A stretch of 64,000 nucleotides of DNA from Candidatus Gastranaerophilales bacterium (GCA_944323655.1 CALUTL010000004.1:53881-117880), one strand, 5' to 3'. Numbered from the stretch's first letter, positions 41,660 through 50,723 are shown. The notes: generated by a model not told the origin, from the letters alone. Numbers and translations: made by a program.

Positions 41660-41700
41660 CAGGGGAATACACAAAATATACACAAAACCCCTGTTTTTTT
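41660..41700 (+). terminator. Integrase terminator containing arm-type repeats
   Basis: CAGGGG/CCCCTG (41660-41665 with 41688-41693) followed by seven T. The loop holds two TACACAAAA copies (41668-41676 and 41679-41687), the right-end counterpart of those at 26625. Confidence 0.7.
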
Positions 41701-41711
41701 ATTATTTTTTG

Positions 41712-41738
41712 CAAAATAAAAGAGGGCTCAAACCCTCT
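41712..41738 (-). terminator. Element-supplied terminator for tRNA-Lys
   Basis: On the minus strand AGAGGG/CCCTCT (41733-41738 with 41721-41726) is followed by TTTTATTTT; it lies just inside the element, downstream of tRNA-Lys, replacing the host terminator displaced to 26454. Confidence 0.65.
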
Positions 41739-41752
41739 GTATATTTAAAATA

Positions 41753-41793
41753 TGCGCTTGGCGCGATTCGAACGCGCGACCTATCCCTTAAAA
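41753..41793. repeat. Right attachment repeat (att) within tRNA-Lys
   Basis: 41 bp identical to 26484-26524. It forms the 3' part of the functional tRNA-Lys from discriminator through the anticodon loop, so integration rebuilt the tRNA. Confidence 0.92.
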
Positions 41794-41825
41794 GGGGAGT
41801 GCTCTACCTGCTGAGCTACAAGCGC
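41753..41825 (-). tRNA. tRNA-Lys(TTT)
   Basis: 73 nt: acceptor GCGCTTG/CAAGCGC with discriminator A, D-arm GCTC...GAGC, anticodon loop CTTTTAA (TTT), T-arm GCGCG TTCGAAT CGCGC. CCA is not encoded. It is the integration target of the element; its 3' 41 nt are repeated at 26484. Confidence 0.95.
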
Positions 41826-41859
41826 AAAAATCTTTGCTATTCATTTCGTCAACTTCTTT

Positions 41860-41888
41860 ATGCTATCAAGAACATTTTTTGATGTCAA
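41860..41888 (-). promoter_or_regulatory. tRNA-Lys promoter
   Basis: On the minus strand TTGACA (41888-41883), 17-bp spacer, TAGCAT (41865-41860), 35 bp before the tRNA 5' end. Confidence 0.65.
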
Positions 41889-42039
41889 CAGATTTTATTA
41901 AATATTTTGATTTTTTTATAATTATTTTGTTTTTATTGTTTTAATAAGCTTTACCAACCTTAAAACAAAAATCCGCCTTGACTGAACAATAACGGATTAT
42001 AGATAATTAATAACATTTACGGAAATATTAAACTTTTTT

Positions 42040-42609
42040 TTAATCCAAATCTATATATTTTTTGGCGCAGTCAAACATCGCATTTACTAACGCTGCATTT
42101 GAATAGATGTTCATGCCGTTTGTTTCCAAAACTTGTTTCATGCGTTTTTCCCACATCGTATAAATATCTTCTTTATCTATATCAAGCACCTGCGATATCA
42201 TACTGAGTTCCTTATAATCTATCGGTATCGGAATATTCCCTCTTAATATATCAACTATTTCCAATCTTTTTTTGCGCGGAAATGATTTTAAAAAGTTGAC
42301 CGTACTTATATTTTTTTCTTTCATCATGTCTTTCAAAAATTCAACAGTTTCGTCAACTAATACGGGTTCTTGCGGAATTTTGTATTCTTCAAATTCTTCA
42401 GGTTCAATCTCCATAACGGTTGCTATTCGCTCTAAGGTCGTGGTTCTTGTCGAAAACGGGATTGTATCATCTATCAGGTTGTAAACATATGACAGCGTTA
42501 CTCCGATCATTTCCGCAAAATCTTTTTTATGTATACCGTTATCTTCTAAAAATTTGGCAACTTTTTCTGAACTTTTTTGCTGGATTATCGGTTTATCTTT
42601 TGCACTCAT
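42040..42609 (-). CDS. XRE-family transcriptional regulator
   Basis: 189 residues from ATG 42609, which follows GTGAGGA at 7 bp; a further in-frame ATG at 42636 lacks a ribosome site. The N-terminal helix-turn-helix (about 15-70) reads VAKFLEDNGIHKKDFAEMIG then VTLSYVYNLIDDTIPFS, an XRE/Cro-type fold. The C-terminal 120 residues are helical with FPRKKRLEIVDILRGNIPIP and no known ligand domain. It lies outside the element beside the tRNA and is probably a host gene; the spacing (over 200 bp of empty DNA to the tRNA promoter) supports that. Confidence 0.8.
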   Translation of the reverse strand: MSAKDKPIIQQKSSEKVAKFLEDNGIHKKDFAEMIGVTLSYVYNLIDDTIPFSTRTTTLERIATVMEIEPEEFEEYKIPQEPVLVDETVEFLKDMMKEKNISTVNFLKSFPRKKRLEIVDILRGNIPIPIDYKELSMISQVLDIDKEDIYTMWEKRMKQVLETNGMNIYSNAALVNAMFDCAKKYIDLD

Positions 42610-42738
42610 ATTTTTATCCTCACTTTTTTTATTCATTATTAAAATAAGGTTTTTCTATCATTTTGTTAAGCGAAAAGCCGGTAAATCAGGACGGTAATAT
42701 TTATTTGCGTTAAAATTATAAATATAAAGGTGATATAA

Positions 42739-43296
42739 ATGAAATTAATTGCAGGATTAGGAAACGTAGGGGAAAAATATCTTTTTACAAGACACAACGC
42801 AGGGTTTATGGTCGCCGACAAAATTGCGCTTGATAAAAATTTTCAATTTAGAGAAGATAAAAAATTGAAATGTTTTTTGGCTAAATTCAAATCAGGAAAT
42901 GAAGATGTTATTTTAATTAAGCCGACAACATTTATGAACCTCTCAGGCGAAGCGGTTAGTGCAGTTATGAACTATTACAAAATAGACATCAAAGATATTT
43001 TAATAATTTATGATGATATTTCCCTTGGTTTAGGCAGATTAAGATTTCGCGCAAACGGTTCTGACGGCGGACATAACGGGATTAAGTCCATAATCAAACA
43101 TCTTAACTCCCAAAATTTCAACCGTCTTAAAATAGGAATAGGCCCTCAGCCGCCTATTCCAAGCGAAGCTTTTGTTTTACAGAATTTTTCTAAAGAACAA
43201 ATGCCGGAATTAAAAACTTCAATTACCAAGGCCGCAGAAGCAGCCTTGTTTTCGCTTGATAATCCGATTGACAAAGTTCAAAACAAATACAATTAA
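42739..43296 (+). CDS. pth: Peptidyl-tRNA hydrolase
   Basis: 185 residues, standard length. Recycles tRNA from peptidyl-tRNA that dropped off ribosomes. GLGNVGEKYLFTRHNAGFM carries the catalytic His (about residue 20) and Asn; KPTTFMNLSGEAV and IIYDDISLGLGRLR (Asp), SDGGHNGIKSII complete the site. AAGGTG precedes the ATG. It is followed by a TPR gene with its own promoter. Confidence 0.96.
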   Translation: MKLIAGLGNVGEKYLFTRHNAGFMVADKIALDKNFQFREDKKLKCFLAKFKSGNEDVILIKPTTFMNLSGEAVSAVMNYYKIDIKDILIIYDDISLGLGRLRFRANGSDGGHNGIKSIIKHLNSQNFNRLKIGIGPQPPIPSEAFVLQNFSKEQMPELKTSITKAAEAALFSLDNPIDKVQNKYN

Positions 43297-43359
43297 CCAC
43301 TCGGACTGTTTTAAAATAAAAATTTTTGATATAATAACCCAAAAAGGAGTATCTGATTA

Positions 43360-44763
43360 ATGAGCATACAAATTGCCGAACAATATGAAGAAAACGAACA
43401 ATACGATAAAGCTTACGAAGAATATAAAAAAATCTACGATAAAAATCCTAAAGATATGAATATTCTTGAACGTTTGGGGCATCTTTCGATAATGCTCGGA
43501 AACAAACAGGAGGCTGCGGATTACTATTCAAAAATTCTTGAATTTGATGTCACAAATTCCATGGTTTATGAGCAGCTTATGGATATTTATCAAGATATTA
43601 ACAGGTTTAAATATTACATTCACAGAGGTAATCTTCATTCCATAGAACATAAATTTGAGCATGCCATAAACGATTATAAAAAAGCACTATCTCATACTCA
43701 GGAAGAAAAAGATATTATTACGACAAGATTTGTTCTTGCTGCACTCTATGCACAAACAGGCAATTCGACAAAAGCGATTGATGAATATTTAAGATTGCTT
43801 GATTACAGCGAAATTCCATCTGAAACTTATATTAATCTTGCAAAACTATACATAGCCGAAAACGCAGCTTCAAGCGCTATTAACGTTTTAGAAAGAGCTG
43901 TTGCAAAAGGCATTAACAGCGAAAGCATCCGAGAAACCCTTGCTGATTTATATTTGAAGAATAATCAAGCAAATAAAGCAATGGAAATAACACAAAATGA
44001 GCTTACTAAAGTTAAATGCATGCTTGATTGCGGAGATGATGATAAGGCTTACGAAATTTTATCCTCAAATAAAGATAAATATCAAACAAATGCTAAATAT
44101 CATTCACTTTTGGCGCAATATTATTTTATGAAAAATAAATTTGATGAGGCTCTTGGTGAGGTTGAAGAATTTGACAAATATGAGAAAAATTCTCCGCTGA
44201 CATATCAGATGAGAGCGCTTATTTATGAAAATAAAAAAGACGATTATAATGCGCATATAAACTGGGGAAAATATAATATTCTAAGAGGCAACAAAGATAT
44301 CGCAATTAACGAATATCTTAATGCTTATCAAATGCGTGATGATGACTTAAATCTTCTAAGCTCGCTTGCTGTCTTGTTGGAAGAAAACGGCGACAAAAAT
44401 CATGCTATGGAAATTTATGAACGTATCGCAAAACTTGAGCCGAATAATATTAAGGCGATAGAAAAAATTGCAAACTTCAGACACGATATAGGCGACTACA
44501 GAACCGAATGCGATTACCTTGAACTCTGGTACGAATCCGATAAGAGAAATTATCCTTTAATCAAGCGTATGGCGCAGATTTACGAGAAACTTAGAAACAA
44601 ACCCTCTGCCATTGAGTTTTATAAAAAATATCTTCAATCAACCACCGTTCCGGATTACGAAGTGGTGAAAGCTCATCTTGCAAAGCTTGAAAATACTGAG
44701 ATGGAAATGGCAAATGAAGAAGGCTGGCTTGATAAAATTATGAGATTTTTTAACAAGGATTAA
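43360..44763 (+). CDS. TPR-repeat protein
   Basis: 467 residues made almost wholly of tetratricopeptide repeats (for example AYEEYKKIYDKNPKDMNILE, AADYYSKILEFDVTNSMVYE, AMEIYERIAKLEPNNIKAIE), about 11 units. There is no signal peptide or membrane helix, so a cytoplasmic protein-protein scaffold. AAAAAGGAG is the ribosome site and TATAAT at 43330-43335 a likely -10. Partners unknown; the neighbour clpC is convergent. Confidence 0.88.
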   Translation: MSIQIAEQYEENEQYDKAYEEYKKIYDKNPKDMNILERLGHLSIMLGNKQEAADYYSKILEFDVTNSMVYEQLMDIYQDINRFKYYIHRGNLHSIEHKFEHAINDYKKALSHTQEEKDIITTRFVLAALYAQTGNSTKAIDEYLRLLDYSEIPSETYINLAKLYIAENAASSAINVLERAVAKGINSESIRETLADLYLKNNQANKAMEITQNELTKVKCMLDCGDDDKAYEILSSNKDKYQTNAKYHSLLAQYYFMKNKFDEALGEVEEFDKYEKNSPLTYQMRALIYENKKDDYNAHINWGKYNILRGNKDIAINEYLNAYQMRDDDLNLLSSLAVLLEENGDKNHAMEIYERIAKLEPNNIKAIEKIANFRHDIGDYRTECDYLELWYESDKRNYPLIKRMAQIYEKLRNKPSAIEFYKKYLQSTTVPDYEVVKAHLAKLENTEMEMANEEGWLDKIMRFFNKD

Positions 44764-44802
44764 TCAACATAATTTTAAATTTTTATGTACAAAAAGACTT
44801 AT

Positions 44803-44830
44803 TTGGGGTGCGTCAAACGACGCACCCCAA
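44803..44830. other. Perfect 12-bp palindromic hairpin
   Basis: TTGGGGTGCGTC-AAAC-GACGCACCCCAA is unusually GC-rich and perfect for this AT-rich DNA, and neither side has a T-run. It lies between the TPR gene and the clpC terminator; transcript end, RNA-stability element or protein site are possible. Confidence 0.6.
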
Positions 44831-44886
44831 ACATTCAAACAAAAGTTTTTGCGTATAAGTATAATTACTCTGATTTTTTAGACTAA

Positions 44887-44914
44887 AAAAGCAGACTTTT
44901 AAAAGTCTGCTTTT
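44887..44914 (-). terminator. Terminator of clpC
   Basis: AAAAGCAGAC/GTCTGCTTTT with an 8-nt T/A loop, T-run on both strands, so it may act bidirectionally with the TPR gene. Confidence 0.85.
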
Positions 44915-44919
44915 AAAAT

Positions 44920-47418
44920 TTATGATTGAGTAACTTCTTCAGGTTCTTCTTTTGCTCTGGATTTTTTAGGCTTTGCCTTCTCAAATGTAATCTTATCGTC
45001 AACTAAAGTAAGTTTTATAGTATCACCTTGAGAATATTTACCCGAAAGAATTTCTTCAGCAAGCATATCTTCTATCTTGCGCTGAATTAATCTTCTCAGC
45101 GGTCTTGCACCGTAAGCTTCAGAGTATCCGTTCTTTGCCAGATGATCTTTAACTTCATCAGTTACCTCAACTGACAACTCACGTTCCGCAAGACGCTTGA
45201 ACAAATCCTTCAACATCAAATCTACAATCTGTCTGATTTCTTCCTGATTCAAATGAGCAAAGACAATTGTTTCATCTATACGGTTTAAGAACTCCGGTCT
45301 GAAAGCTTTTTTCATTTCCTCTGTAACCGTATCTTTAAGTTTTTCGTATTTATCTTTTGACTCATCTTCTGCAGTTGAGAAACCAAGTTTTGAAGTATTG
45401 GTTATCATACTTGCGCCGACATTTGATGTCATGATTATAATTGTATTTTTGAAGTTGATATGTCTGCCTTTTGAATCTGTCAAACGGCCGTCATCAAGTA
45501 TTTGAAGCATGATGTTAAATACATCCGGATGTGCTTTTTCGATTTCGTCAAACAATACAACCGAATAAGGCTTCTTACGTATCAATTCAGTCAAATGTCC
45601 GCCGTCGTCATATCCGACATACCCCGGAGGAGAACCGATAAGTTTTGCGGTTGAATGTTTTTCCATAAATTCTGACATATCCACCCTTATCATATTGTCC
45701 TCAGAACCAAATACGGCTTCAGCTAAAGCTTTCGCAAGTTCGGTTTTACCAACCCCGGTCGGCCCGCAGAAGATAAAGCTTCCGATCGGTCTGTTCGGGC
45801 TTTTTAATCCTACCCTTGCACGTCTTATTGCTTTTGAAATAGCTACAACCGCATCATGCTGACCGATTACACGGGCATGAAGGGTATCTTCTAGTTTTAA
45901 AAGTCTTTCGCTTTCGCCTTCCGTAAGTTTGGTAACCGGAACACCGGTCATTGTCGCAATTACTTCTGCTACATTTTCCGCCGTTACAGTTGGCTTGTTT
46001 GCCTCATGTTCATCACGGTATTTCTGCGCCATTTCACGAATTCTGTCTTTCATGTCAGCTTCTTCATCTCGAAGCTGGCTTGCAAGATCAAACTGCTGAT
46101 TGCGAATTGCGTCTTCTTTTTCTTTTATTAAACTTCTAAGTTCTTTTTCAAGCGCTTTACCCTCCGGTGAAAGCGTTGAAACCTTCAATCGAACTTTTGA
46201 ACTTGCTTCATCTATTACGTCGATTGCTTTATCCGGCAAAAATCTGTCTGTTATGTATTTGTTAGACAATTTTACCGCCGCTACAATCGCATCATCCGAA
46301 ATAATAAGCTTGTGGTGGTCTTCAAACTTAGTTTTAATACCTTTAAGAATTTCAATTGATTCTTCTTCCGTCGGTTCATCAATCATTACAGGCTGGAAAC
46401 GTCTTTCAAGCGCTGAATCTTTCTCAACATATTTTCTGTACTCATCAAGAGTTGTCGCACCTATAACTTGGATTTCGCCTCTTGAAAGTGCAGGTTTTAA
46501 AATATTTGCCGCATCAATTGCACCTTCGGCAGCTCCTGCGCCTATTAGAGTATGCATTTCATCTATTACAAGAATGATATTTCCTGCCTGACGAATTTCG
46601 TCCATAATCTTTTTAAGACGTTCTTCAAATTCACCTCTGTACTTAGTTCCGGCAACCAAAAGTCCCATATCAAGCTGAATTACTTTTTTGCCGTCTAAAA
46701 TGTCCGGAACTTCCGAGTTTACAATTCTTATCGCAAGCCCTTCTGCAACAGCAGTTTTACCTACCCCTGGCTCACCTATTAAGACAGGGTTGTTTTTGGT
46801 ACGTCTTGCAAGAATTTGTATTACTCTTTCAATTTCTTTTTCTCTGCCGACAACAGGATCTAATCTCATTTCCTGCGCAGCTAAAGTTAAATCACGTCCA
46901 AACTCATCAAGACTCGGAGTTTTGGTTTTTCCGCCTGATGAAGATGATGAACTTGAACTGCTTGAGGATGTTGTTTGAGGTTTTGTTTCTCCAAGCATTT
47001 TAATTACATTGCTTCTGATTTTATTTAAGTCAACGCCAAGATTTTCAAGCACTCTTGCCGCAACCCCTTCACCTTCTCTAATCAAACCTAAAAGAAGATG
47101 TTCAGTTCCTATGTAATTGTGCCCCAACTGTCTTGCTTCATCCCAAGATAATTCAAGAACTCTTTTTGCCCTTGGAGTAAAAGGGATTTCAACAGCTACA
47201 AACCCTGAACCTCTGCCGATAATCTTTTCGACTTCAGCTCGAGCATCTTTTAGGGTAACCCCCATTGACTTTAGGGTTTTTGCTGCAACACCCGTACCTT
47301 CTCCTATTAGACCCAGAAGAACCTGCTCTGTTCCGACAAAATTATGCCCGAGCCTTCTTGCTTCTTCCTGAGCCAACATTATAACCTTTATGGCTTTCTC
47401 GGTAAACCGTTCAAACAT
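44920..47418 (-). CDS. clpC: ATP-dependent Clp protease ATPase subunit ClpC
   Basis: 832 residues, AAA+ unfoldase feeding ClpP. N-domain with two Clp_N repeats ([16 protein letters not shown] at about 22 and [16 protein letters not shown] at about 97), a poly-serine linker (about 150-163), and AAA-1 with [15 protein letters not shown] (about 215). The UVR motif lies in the middle region ([20 protein letters not shown]), and AAA-2 has [14 protein letters not shown] (about 560) with the sensor/arginine region. The M-domain is short and UVR-containing, which defines ClpC rather than ClpB or ClpA, as in cyanobacteria and Firmicutes. Upstream 47419-47633 carries no other gene; no CtsR/McsAB genes are beside it. 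Confidence 0.97.
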   Translation of the reverse strand: MFERFTEKAIKVIMLAQEEARRLGHNFVGTEQVLLGLIGEGTGVAAKTLKSMGVTLKDARAEVEKIIGRGSGFVAVEIPFTPRAKRVLELSWDEARQLGHNYIGTEHLLLGLIREGEGVAARVLENLGVDLNKIRSNVIKMLGETKPQTTSSSSSSSSSSSGGKTKTPSLDEFGRDLTLAAQEMRLDPVVGREKEIERVIQILARRTKNNPVLIGEPGVGKTAVAEGLAIRIVNSEVPDILDGKKVIQLDMGLLVAGTKYRGEFEERLKKIMDEIRQAGNIILVIDEMHTLIGAGAAEGAIDAANILKPALSRGEIQVIGATTLDEYRKYVEKDSALERRFQPVMIDEPTEEESIEILKGIKTKFEDHHKLIISDDAIVAAVKLSNKYITDRFLPDKAIDVIDEASSKVRLKVSTLSPEGKALEKELRSLIKEKEDAIRNQQFDLASQLRDEEADMKDRIREMAQKYRDEHEANKPTVTAENVAEVIATMTGVPVTKLTEGESERLLKLEDTLHARVIGQHDAVVAISKAIRRARVGLKSPNRPIGSFIFCGPTGVGKTELAKALAEAVFGSEDNMIRVDMSEFMEKHSTAKLIGSPPGYVGYDDGGHLTELIRKKPYSVVLFDEIEKAHPDVFNIMLQILDDGRLTDSKGRHINFKNTIIIMTSNVGASMITNTSKLGFSTAEDESKDKYEKLKDTVTEEMKKAFRPEFLNRIDETIVFAHLNQEEIRQIVDLMLKDLFKRLAERELSVEVTDEVKDHLAKNGYSEAYGARPLRRLIQRKIEDMLAEEILSGKYSQGDTIKLTLVDDKITFEKAKPKKSRAKEEPEEVTQS

Positions 47419-47633
47419 TTTCTCTCCTATCCTATATTTTCAGATATATATATTTTACATAAAAAATAAAAAAGTTTCAAGCTGTAACAAAAAAAATATA
47501 CCGATTAGCATAGTTTTTATTTTTCTCGTTTCTAAATCATGCCTGTTTTTATTTAATACTTCAATCCATTATATTTATAATATGGTTTAAACCCTTTGAA
47601 AAACTGATAATCATAAATTTGAAAACAAAAGTG

Positions 47634-47662
47634 TTGACATTTAATTTTGTTTTACATAGAAT
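47634..47662 (+). promoter_or_regulatory. tRNA-Glu promoter
   Basis: TTGACA (47634-47639), exact 17-bp spacer, TAGAAT (47657-47662), 22 bp before the tRNA 5' end. Confidence 0.8.
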
Positions 47663-47684
47663 AAAAAACGTGAAAGAAATACAA

Positions 47685-47757
47685 GCCCCCATCGTCTAGA
47701 GGCCTAGGACAACACCCTTTCACGGTGTAGACAGCGATTCGAATTCGCTTGGGGGTA
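47685..47757 (+). tRNA. tRNA-Glu(TTC)
   Basis: 73 nt: acceptor GCCCCCA/TGGGGGT with a terminal G-T pair, anticodon loop CTTTCAC (TTC), T-arm GCGATTCGAATTCGC; CCA not encoded. Followed by a terminator AGGAACC/GGTTCCT plus T-run (47766-47790). Confidence 0.95.
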
Positions 47758-47996
47758 TTTTTATTAGGAACCGCTTATGGTTCCTTTTTTAGCACTTACC
47801 CTCATCTCATTCGAATCTGCAATTTTCCTGTTGGTAAAATTGCTCGATTAGCTCTGCATACAATTCCGTAAGGCTCGAATTTCATATTCTCGCCTACGCA
47901 ATTGCAGAATTCGCTTGGGGGTATTTTTATTAGGAACCGCTTATGGTTCCTTTTTTAGTAGCTACCCTCTCCTCATTCGTATCTGCAATTTGCTTT
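47741..47996 (+). repeat. Direct repeat of the tRNA-Glu 3' end plus terminator
   Basis: 47741-47792 and 47907-47958 are identical over 52 bp, at a 166-bp offset. Each holds the last 17 nt of tRNA-Glu (GAATTCGCTTGGGGGTA) and the AGGAACC/GGTTCCT terminator. Similarity continues about 38 bp further with mismatches (CTACCCTC, CTCATTCG, TCTGCAATT). The 114 bp between has no gene. It is either a tandem duplication or the scar of an element that used the tRNA 3' end as its att. Confidence 0.85.
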
Positions 47997-48067
47997 TATT
48001 TGCAAAGTTCTTTTATTTATTGTATCCTTATACTTGCAAGTTTTTTGGTATTAAGGAGCTTTTATAA

Positions 48068-49114
48068 GTGACAAAAAAACAAGTTTTACTGATAAGACTT
48101 TCTGCTCTTGGAGATATTATTTTTAATCTTCCTCTTGCTGATATACTTAAAAAAAATGGTTATAATGTTACTTGGATTGTTAGCGAAAAAGGATTTGACA
48201 TAATAAATAATAATCCTGCTGTTGATGAAGCAATACTTGCGCCTGTTGAAAAATGGAAAAAACAAAGTTTTATCAAAAATTTTAAAGAATACTTGCAAAT
48301 AATTAAATACCTTCGTTCAAAAAAATTTGATATTGCTATAGATACTCAATTACTTTTTAAGAGTTTTATCTGGACTGCATTTTGCGGTGCTAAAAGAAGA
48401 ATTGTTTCGACCTCCGCAAGAGAATTTGCAATATTAGGAGGTAATGAATTTATCGGACGGCTGAGAATTAATTATAATCAGCACGCAATAAAGAGTTATT
48501 TAAAGTTTGCGAAACACTTGAAACTTGATACCTCTGAAATAAATGTATCTTTGCCTGAAGCAAATGAAGAAATTATTGCAAAAGTCGACACGCTAATGGC
48601 TGATTTGGACAAAACAAAGCCTATTATTGCAATTGCTCCTGCTACAACCTGGACTACAAAGCATTGGAATAAAGATAATTGGCATGAACTTATTAAAAAG
48701 ATTGAGAAGGATTACACAATTATCTTTACCGGAACAGGCAAGGATATTGAACTTATTAATTATATTTCAGAAGGAAATCACTTAAATATAGCAGGAAAAA
48801 CTAACATTTTAGAATTAGCTGAAGTATTTAGGAGATGTCAGCTTTTAATATCGCTTGACAGCGGAAGCACGCATCTTGCTTGGGCAAGTCAAAAACCTAA
48901 AATAATATCAATATTCTGCAGCACACCTGACAGTTTATATGCCCCATTAGGTTCTGAGGATAAATACATTGCTTTAACCGGCAAACTTCCTTGTCAGCCC
49001 TGCCATAAAAGGAAATGTCCGCTTAAAAAGAATAAAAATCTTTGCACGGCTTTACCTGAAGTCGATGATGTTTTGAATGCAATACATAAACTTTTACCTG
49101 TTGACAAAAAATAA
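48068..49114 (+). CDS. Heptosyltransferase-like glycosyltransferase, GT9 family
   Basis: 348 residues, GTG start with AAGGAG upstream. Adds heptose (or another sugar) to the LPS inner core at the cytoplasmic face. GT9 features are the N-terminal LLIRLSALGDIIFNLPLADIL (6-26), the middle FAILGGNEFIGR, the sugar-nucleotide site IAIAPATTWTTKHWN (about 188-202), and LLISLDSGSTHLAWASQKP (about 262-280). The C-terminal Cys-rich CQPCHKRKCPLKKNKNLC, common in this family, is also present. WaaC versus WaaF type cannot be settled from sequence alone. Confidence 0.9.
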   Translation: MTKKQVLLIRLSALGDIIFNLPLADILKKNGYNVTWIVSEKGFDIINNNPAVDEAILAPVEKWKKQSFIKNFKEYLQIIKYLRSKKFDIAIDTQLLFKSFIWTAFCGAKRRIVSTSAREFAILGGNEFIGRLRINYNQHAIKSYLKFAKHLKLDTSEINVSLPEANEEIIAKVDTLMADLDKTKPIIAIAPATTWTTKHWNKDNWHELIKKIEKDYTIIFTGTGKDIELINYISEGNHLNIAGKTNILELAEVFRRCQLLISLDSGSTHLAWASQKPKIISIFCSTPDSLYAPLGSEDKYIALTGKLPCQPCHKRKCPLKKNKNLCTALPEVDDVLNAIHKLLPVDKK

Positions 49115-49173
49115 AACATTTGCATTTGCTTACTTCTATTGAAATTACTCTCTTTTTATAATATTTTTTAGTT

Positions 49174-49803
49174 ATGGCAAGACTAATCGGCATATCTGAT
49201 ATTCACGGGGAATTGGAAAAACTTTGCATAGTTTTAGAAAAAGTTAACCCGCAAAAGGACGACACTATCGTTTTTATGGGTGATTACATTGACAGAGGCG
49301 CAAAGTCTAAGGAAGTCGTTCAAAAAATTATTGATATGCAAGAAGTCTGCAATTGTGTTTATCTTATAGGATCTCACGAGTATGCGCTGCTTCATGCAAA
49401 TTCCGACGATTATTATCACTATTTATTCTGGAATTACGGAGGCGTACAAACTGTCGAAAGTTACGGAAGTTTTGACGATATTTTAAAAACACACGGAGAT
49501 TTTTTCAAAAGTCTTAAATTTTATTATATTAACGGCAAATATCTTTTCATTCATGCCGGCATAAGGGACAGAATTCCGCTTGAAAAACAAAATGAAGTCG
49601 ATATGGTTTATATCAGAGGTGAATTTTATAATAAGCCGCATTCTCTTCCTTATAAAATAATTTTCGGTCATACCGAATTTGACAAGCCGCTTATTCAAAG
49701 TGACAAAATTTGCATTGATACCGGCTGCGGAAAGTACAAAAATTCTCCGCTTACTGCAATAATCTGTGAAAATAACATTGAAACTTTTGTCAACTCTGAT
49801 TAA
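49174..49803 (+). CDS. Calcineurin-like metallophosphoesterase
   Basis: 209 residues. STPP-type phosphoesterase with motif I GISDIHGELEKL (6-17), motif II FMGDYIDRGAKS (33-44), motif IV FIHAGIRDRI and motif V FGHTEFDKP. Motif III reads GSHEYALL where GNHD/E is standard: the Asn that binds the metal/phosphate is Ser, which may weaken or alter activity. Close to bacterial PrpA/ApaH-like phosphatases. The stop is 12 bp from the convergent vWA gene. Confidence 0.88.
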   Translation: MARLIGISDIHGELEKLCIVLEKVNPQKDDTIVFMGDYIDRGAKSKEVVQKIIDMQEVCNCVYLIGSHEYALLHANSDDYYHYLFWNYGGVQTVESYGSFDDILKTHGDFFKSLKFYYINGKYLFIHAGIRDRIPLEKQNEVDMVYIRGEFYNKPHSLPYKIIFGHTEFDKPLIQSDKICIDTGCGKYKNSPLTAIICENNIETFVNSD

Positions 49804-49814
49804 ATCTAAAAAGC

Positions 49815-50723
49815 TTAATACTTGATAAATTTATACCCTTTGCTTGGTTTTGAAGTTTGAGTTTGAGTCTGAGTCTGAGAGTTTTGCTGAGCCTGATTAT
49901 TCGGTTGTGATTCGTATTTAATTTTTACATTTTGCGGAATGTTTTTAACTCCGTTTTTACCCTCGTTTACGGTACCTTTCGGTACATTAAATGCCTCTTC
50001 AAATGCTGTTTCAAACTTTTCTCTGCTTCCGTCAACTTTATAAAAAGTTCCGCCCGTGGCTGTCGGAAGGCATCTCAATGAATTATCCGAACCAAGTTGA
50101 ACTACATCTATTTGCAAATCTTTATGAGATTTTAGTATTGATCTTATGTAAGCACAAGGATCACCCCCGCAGGTTTCTCCTCCGTCAGTCACTAAAATAA
50201 TCTTTTTTCTTTGAACAACAGCAGGCTTATTATCCGAAGTCAAAATATTTACCCCTTTTAAATCCTTTGTAACTGTTTGCTGTAGTGCAAATTCTATAGG
50301 AGTAGCCCCTCCGATTTTGGCTTCTTCTAAGGCCTTTATCACTTTTGATTCATTATTTTTTTTGAAATACACGGCAAGCCTTGATGCTTTACACGCATCT
50401 ATATATGAAAAAGAAGTTAAAGAAGCGCCTTCTCCAAAAACTCTTAATGCAACGGCTGAACTATCAGGGATTTTAGGCAAAATGTATACCAAAGTTTCTT
50501 TTGCAACCTTTATCCACCTGTCCATACTGCCTGAATAATCCACCAGTAGTTCTATAGCTTCCCCCTGAATATTTGAATTCTTGGGACTTTGTATAATTTC
50601 CACCTGCTTATACGTCGTCGGCGTATAAACATTGTACTGGCCGGCTTTTACAACTGAACAAATACCTGTCGCCAAAAACACCAACAATAACCATAAAATT
50701 TTTCTGTAAATTTTCTTTTTCAT
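49815..50723 (-). CDS. Secreted von Willebrand factor A protein (copy 2)
   Basis: 302 residues. Signal peptide with cleavage near SVVKAG (about 28). vWA domain (about 55-240) with MIDAS DYSGSMDRW (D-x-S-x-S), the threonine in GGATPIEFAL, and LVTDGGETCGGDPC (second Asp loop; two Cys likely disulfide). The Gln/Thr-rich C-terminus ends in KGYKFIKY. It resembles the gene at 50765 over nearly its whole length (same MIDAS context, same FEAAFEEAFNVPKGTV-type segment), a tandem duplication. Protein-binding or adhesion outside the inner membrane is inferred. Confidence 0.88.
   Translation of the reverse strand: MKKKIYRKILWLLLVFLATGICSVVKAGQYNVYTPTTYKQVEIIQSPKNSNIQGEAIELLVDYSGSMDRWIKVAKETLVYILPKIPDSSAVALRVFGEGASLTSFSYIDACKASRLAVYFKKNNESKVIKALEEAKIGGATPIEFALQQTVTKDLKGVNILTSDNKPAVVQRKKIILVTDGGETCGGDPCAYIRSILKSHKDLQIDVVQLGSDNSLRCLPTATGGTFYKVDGSREKFETAFEEAFNVPKGTVNEGKNGVKNIPQNVKIKYESQPNNQAQQNSQTQTQTQTSKPSKGYKFIKY

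Larger units (their letters stand above)
26484..41793. mobile_element. Integrative element (~15.3 kb) in tRNA-Lys carrying R-M, SNF2, RT and recombinase genes
   Basis: The perfect 41-bp repeats at both ends are the tRNA-Lys 3' half, the classic target of tyrosine integrases. The integrase (40612) is next to the intact tRNA, and an excisionase-like gene (38836) and TACACAAAA repeats sit just inside both ends. Everything between is absent from the tRNA's own transcription unit. Cargo on the minus strand, right to left: unknown (39175), Xis-like, 65-aa unknown, RT, 65-aa coiled-coil, SNF2 helicase, zeta-like kinase, 65-aa partner, type III Mod, membrane protein, type III Res, membrane protein. 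A serine recombinase lies on the plus strand. No conjugation or phage structural gene is present, so it is a genomic island or satellite-like element needing help to transfer. Base composition is not visibly different from the host. Confidence 0.9.
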
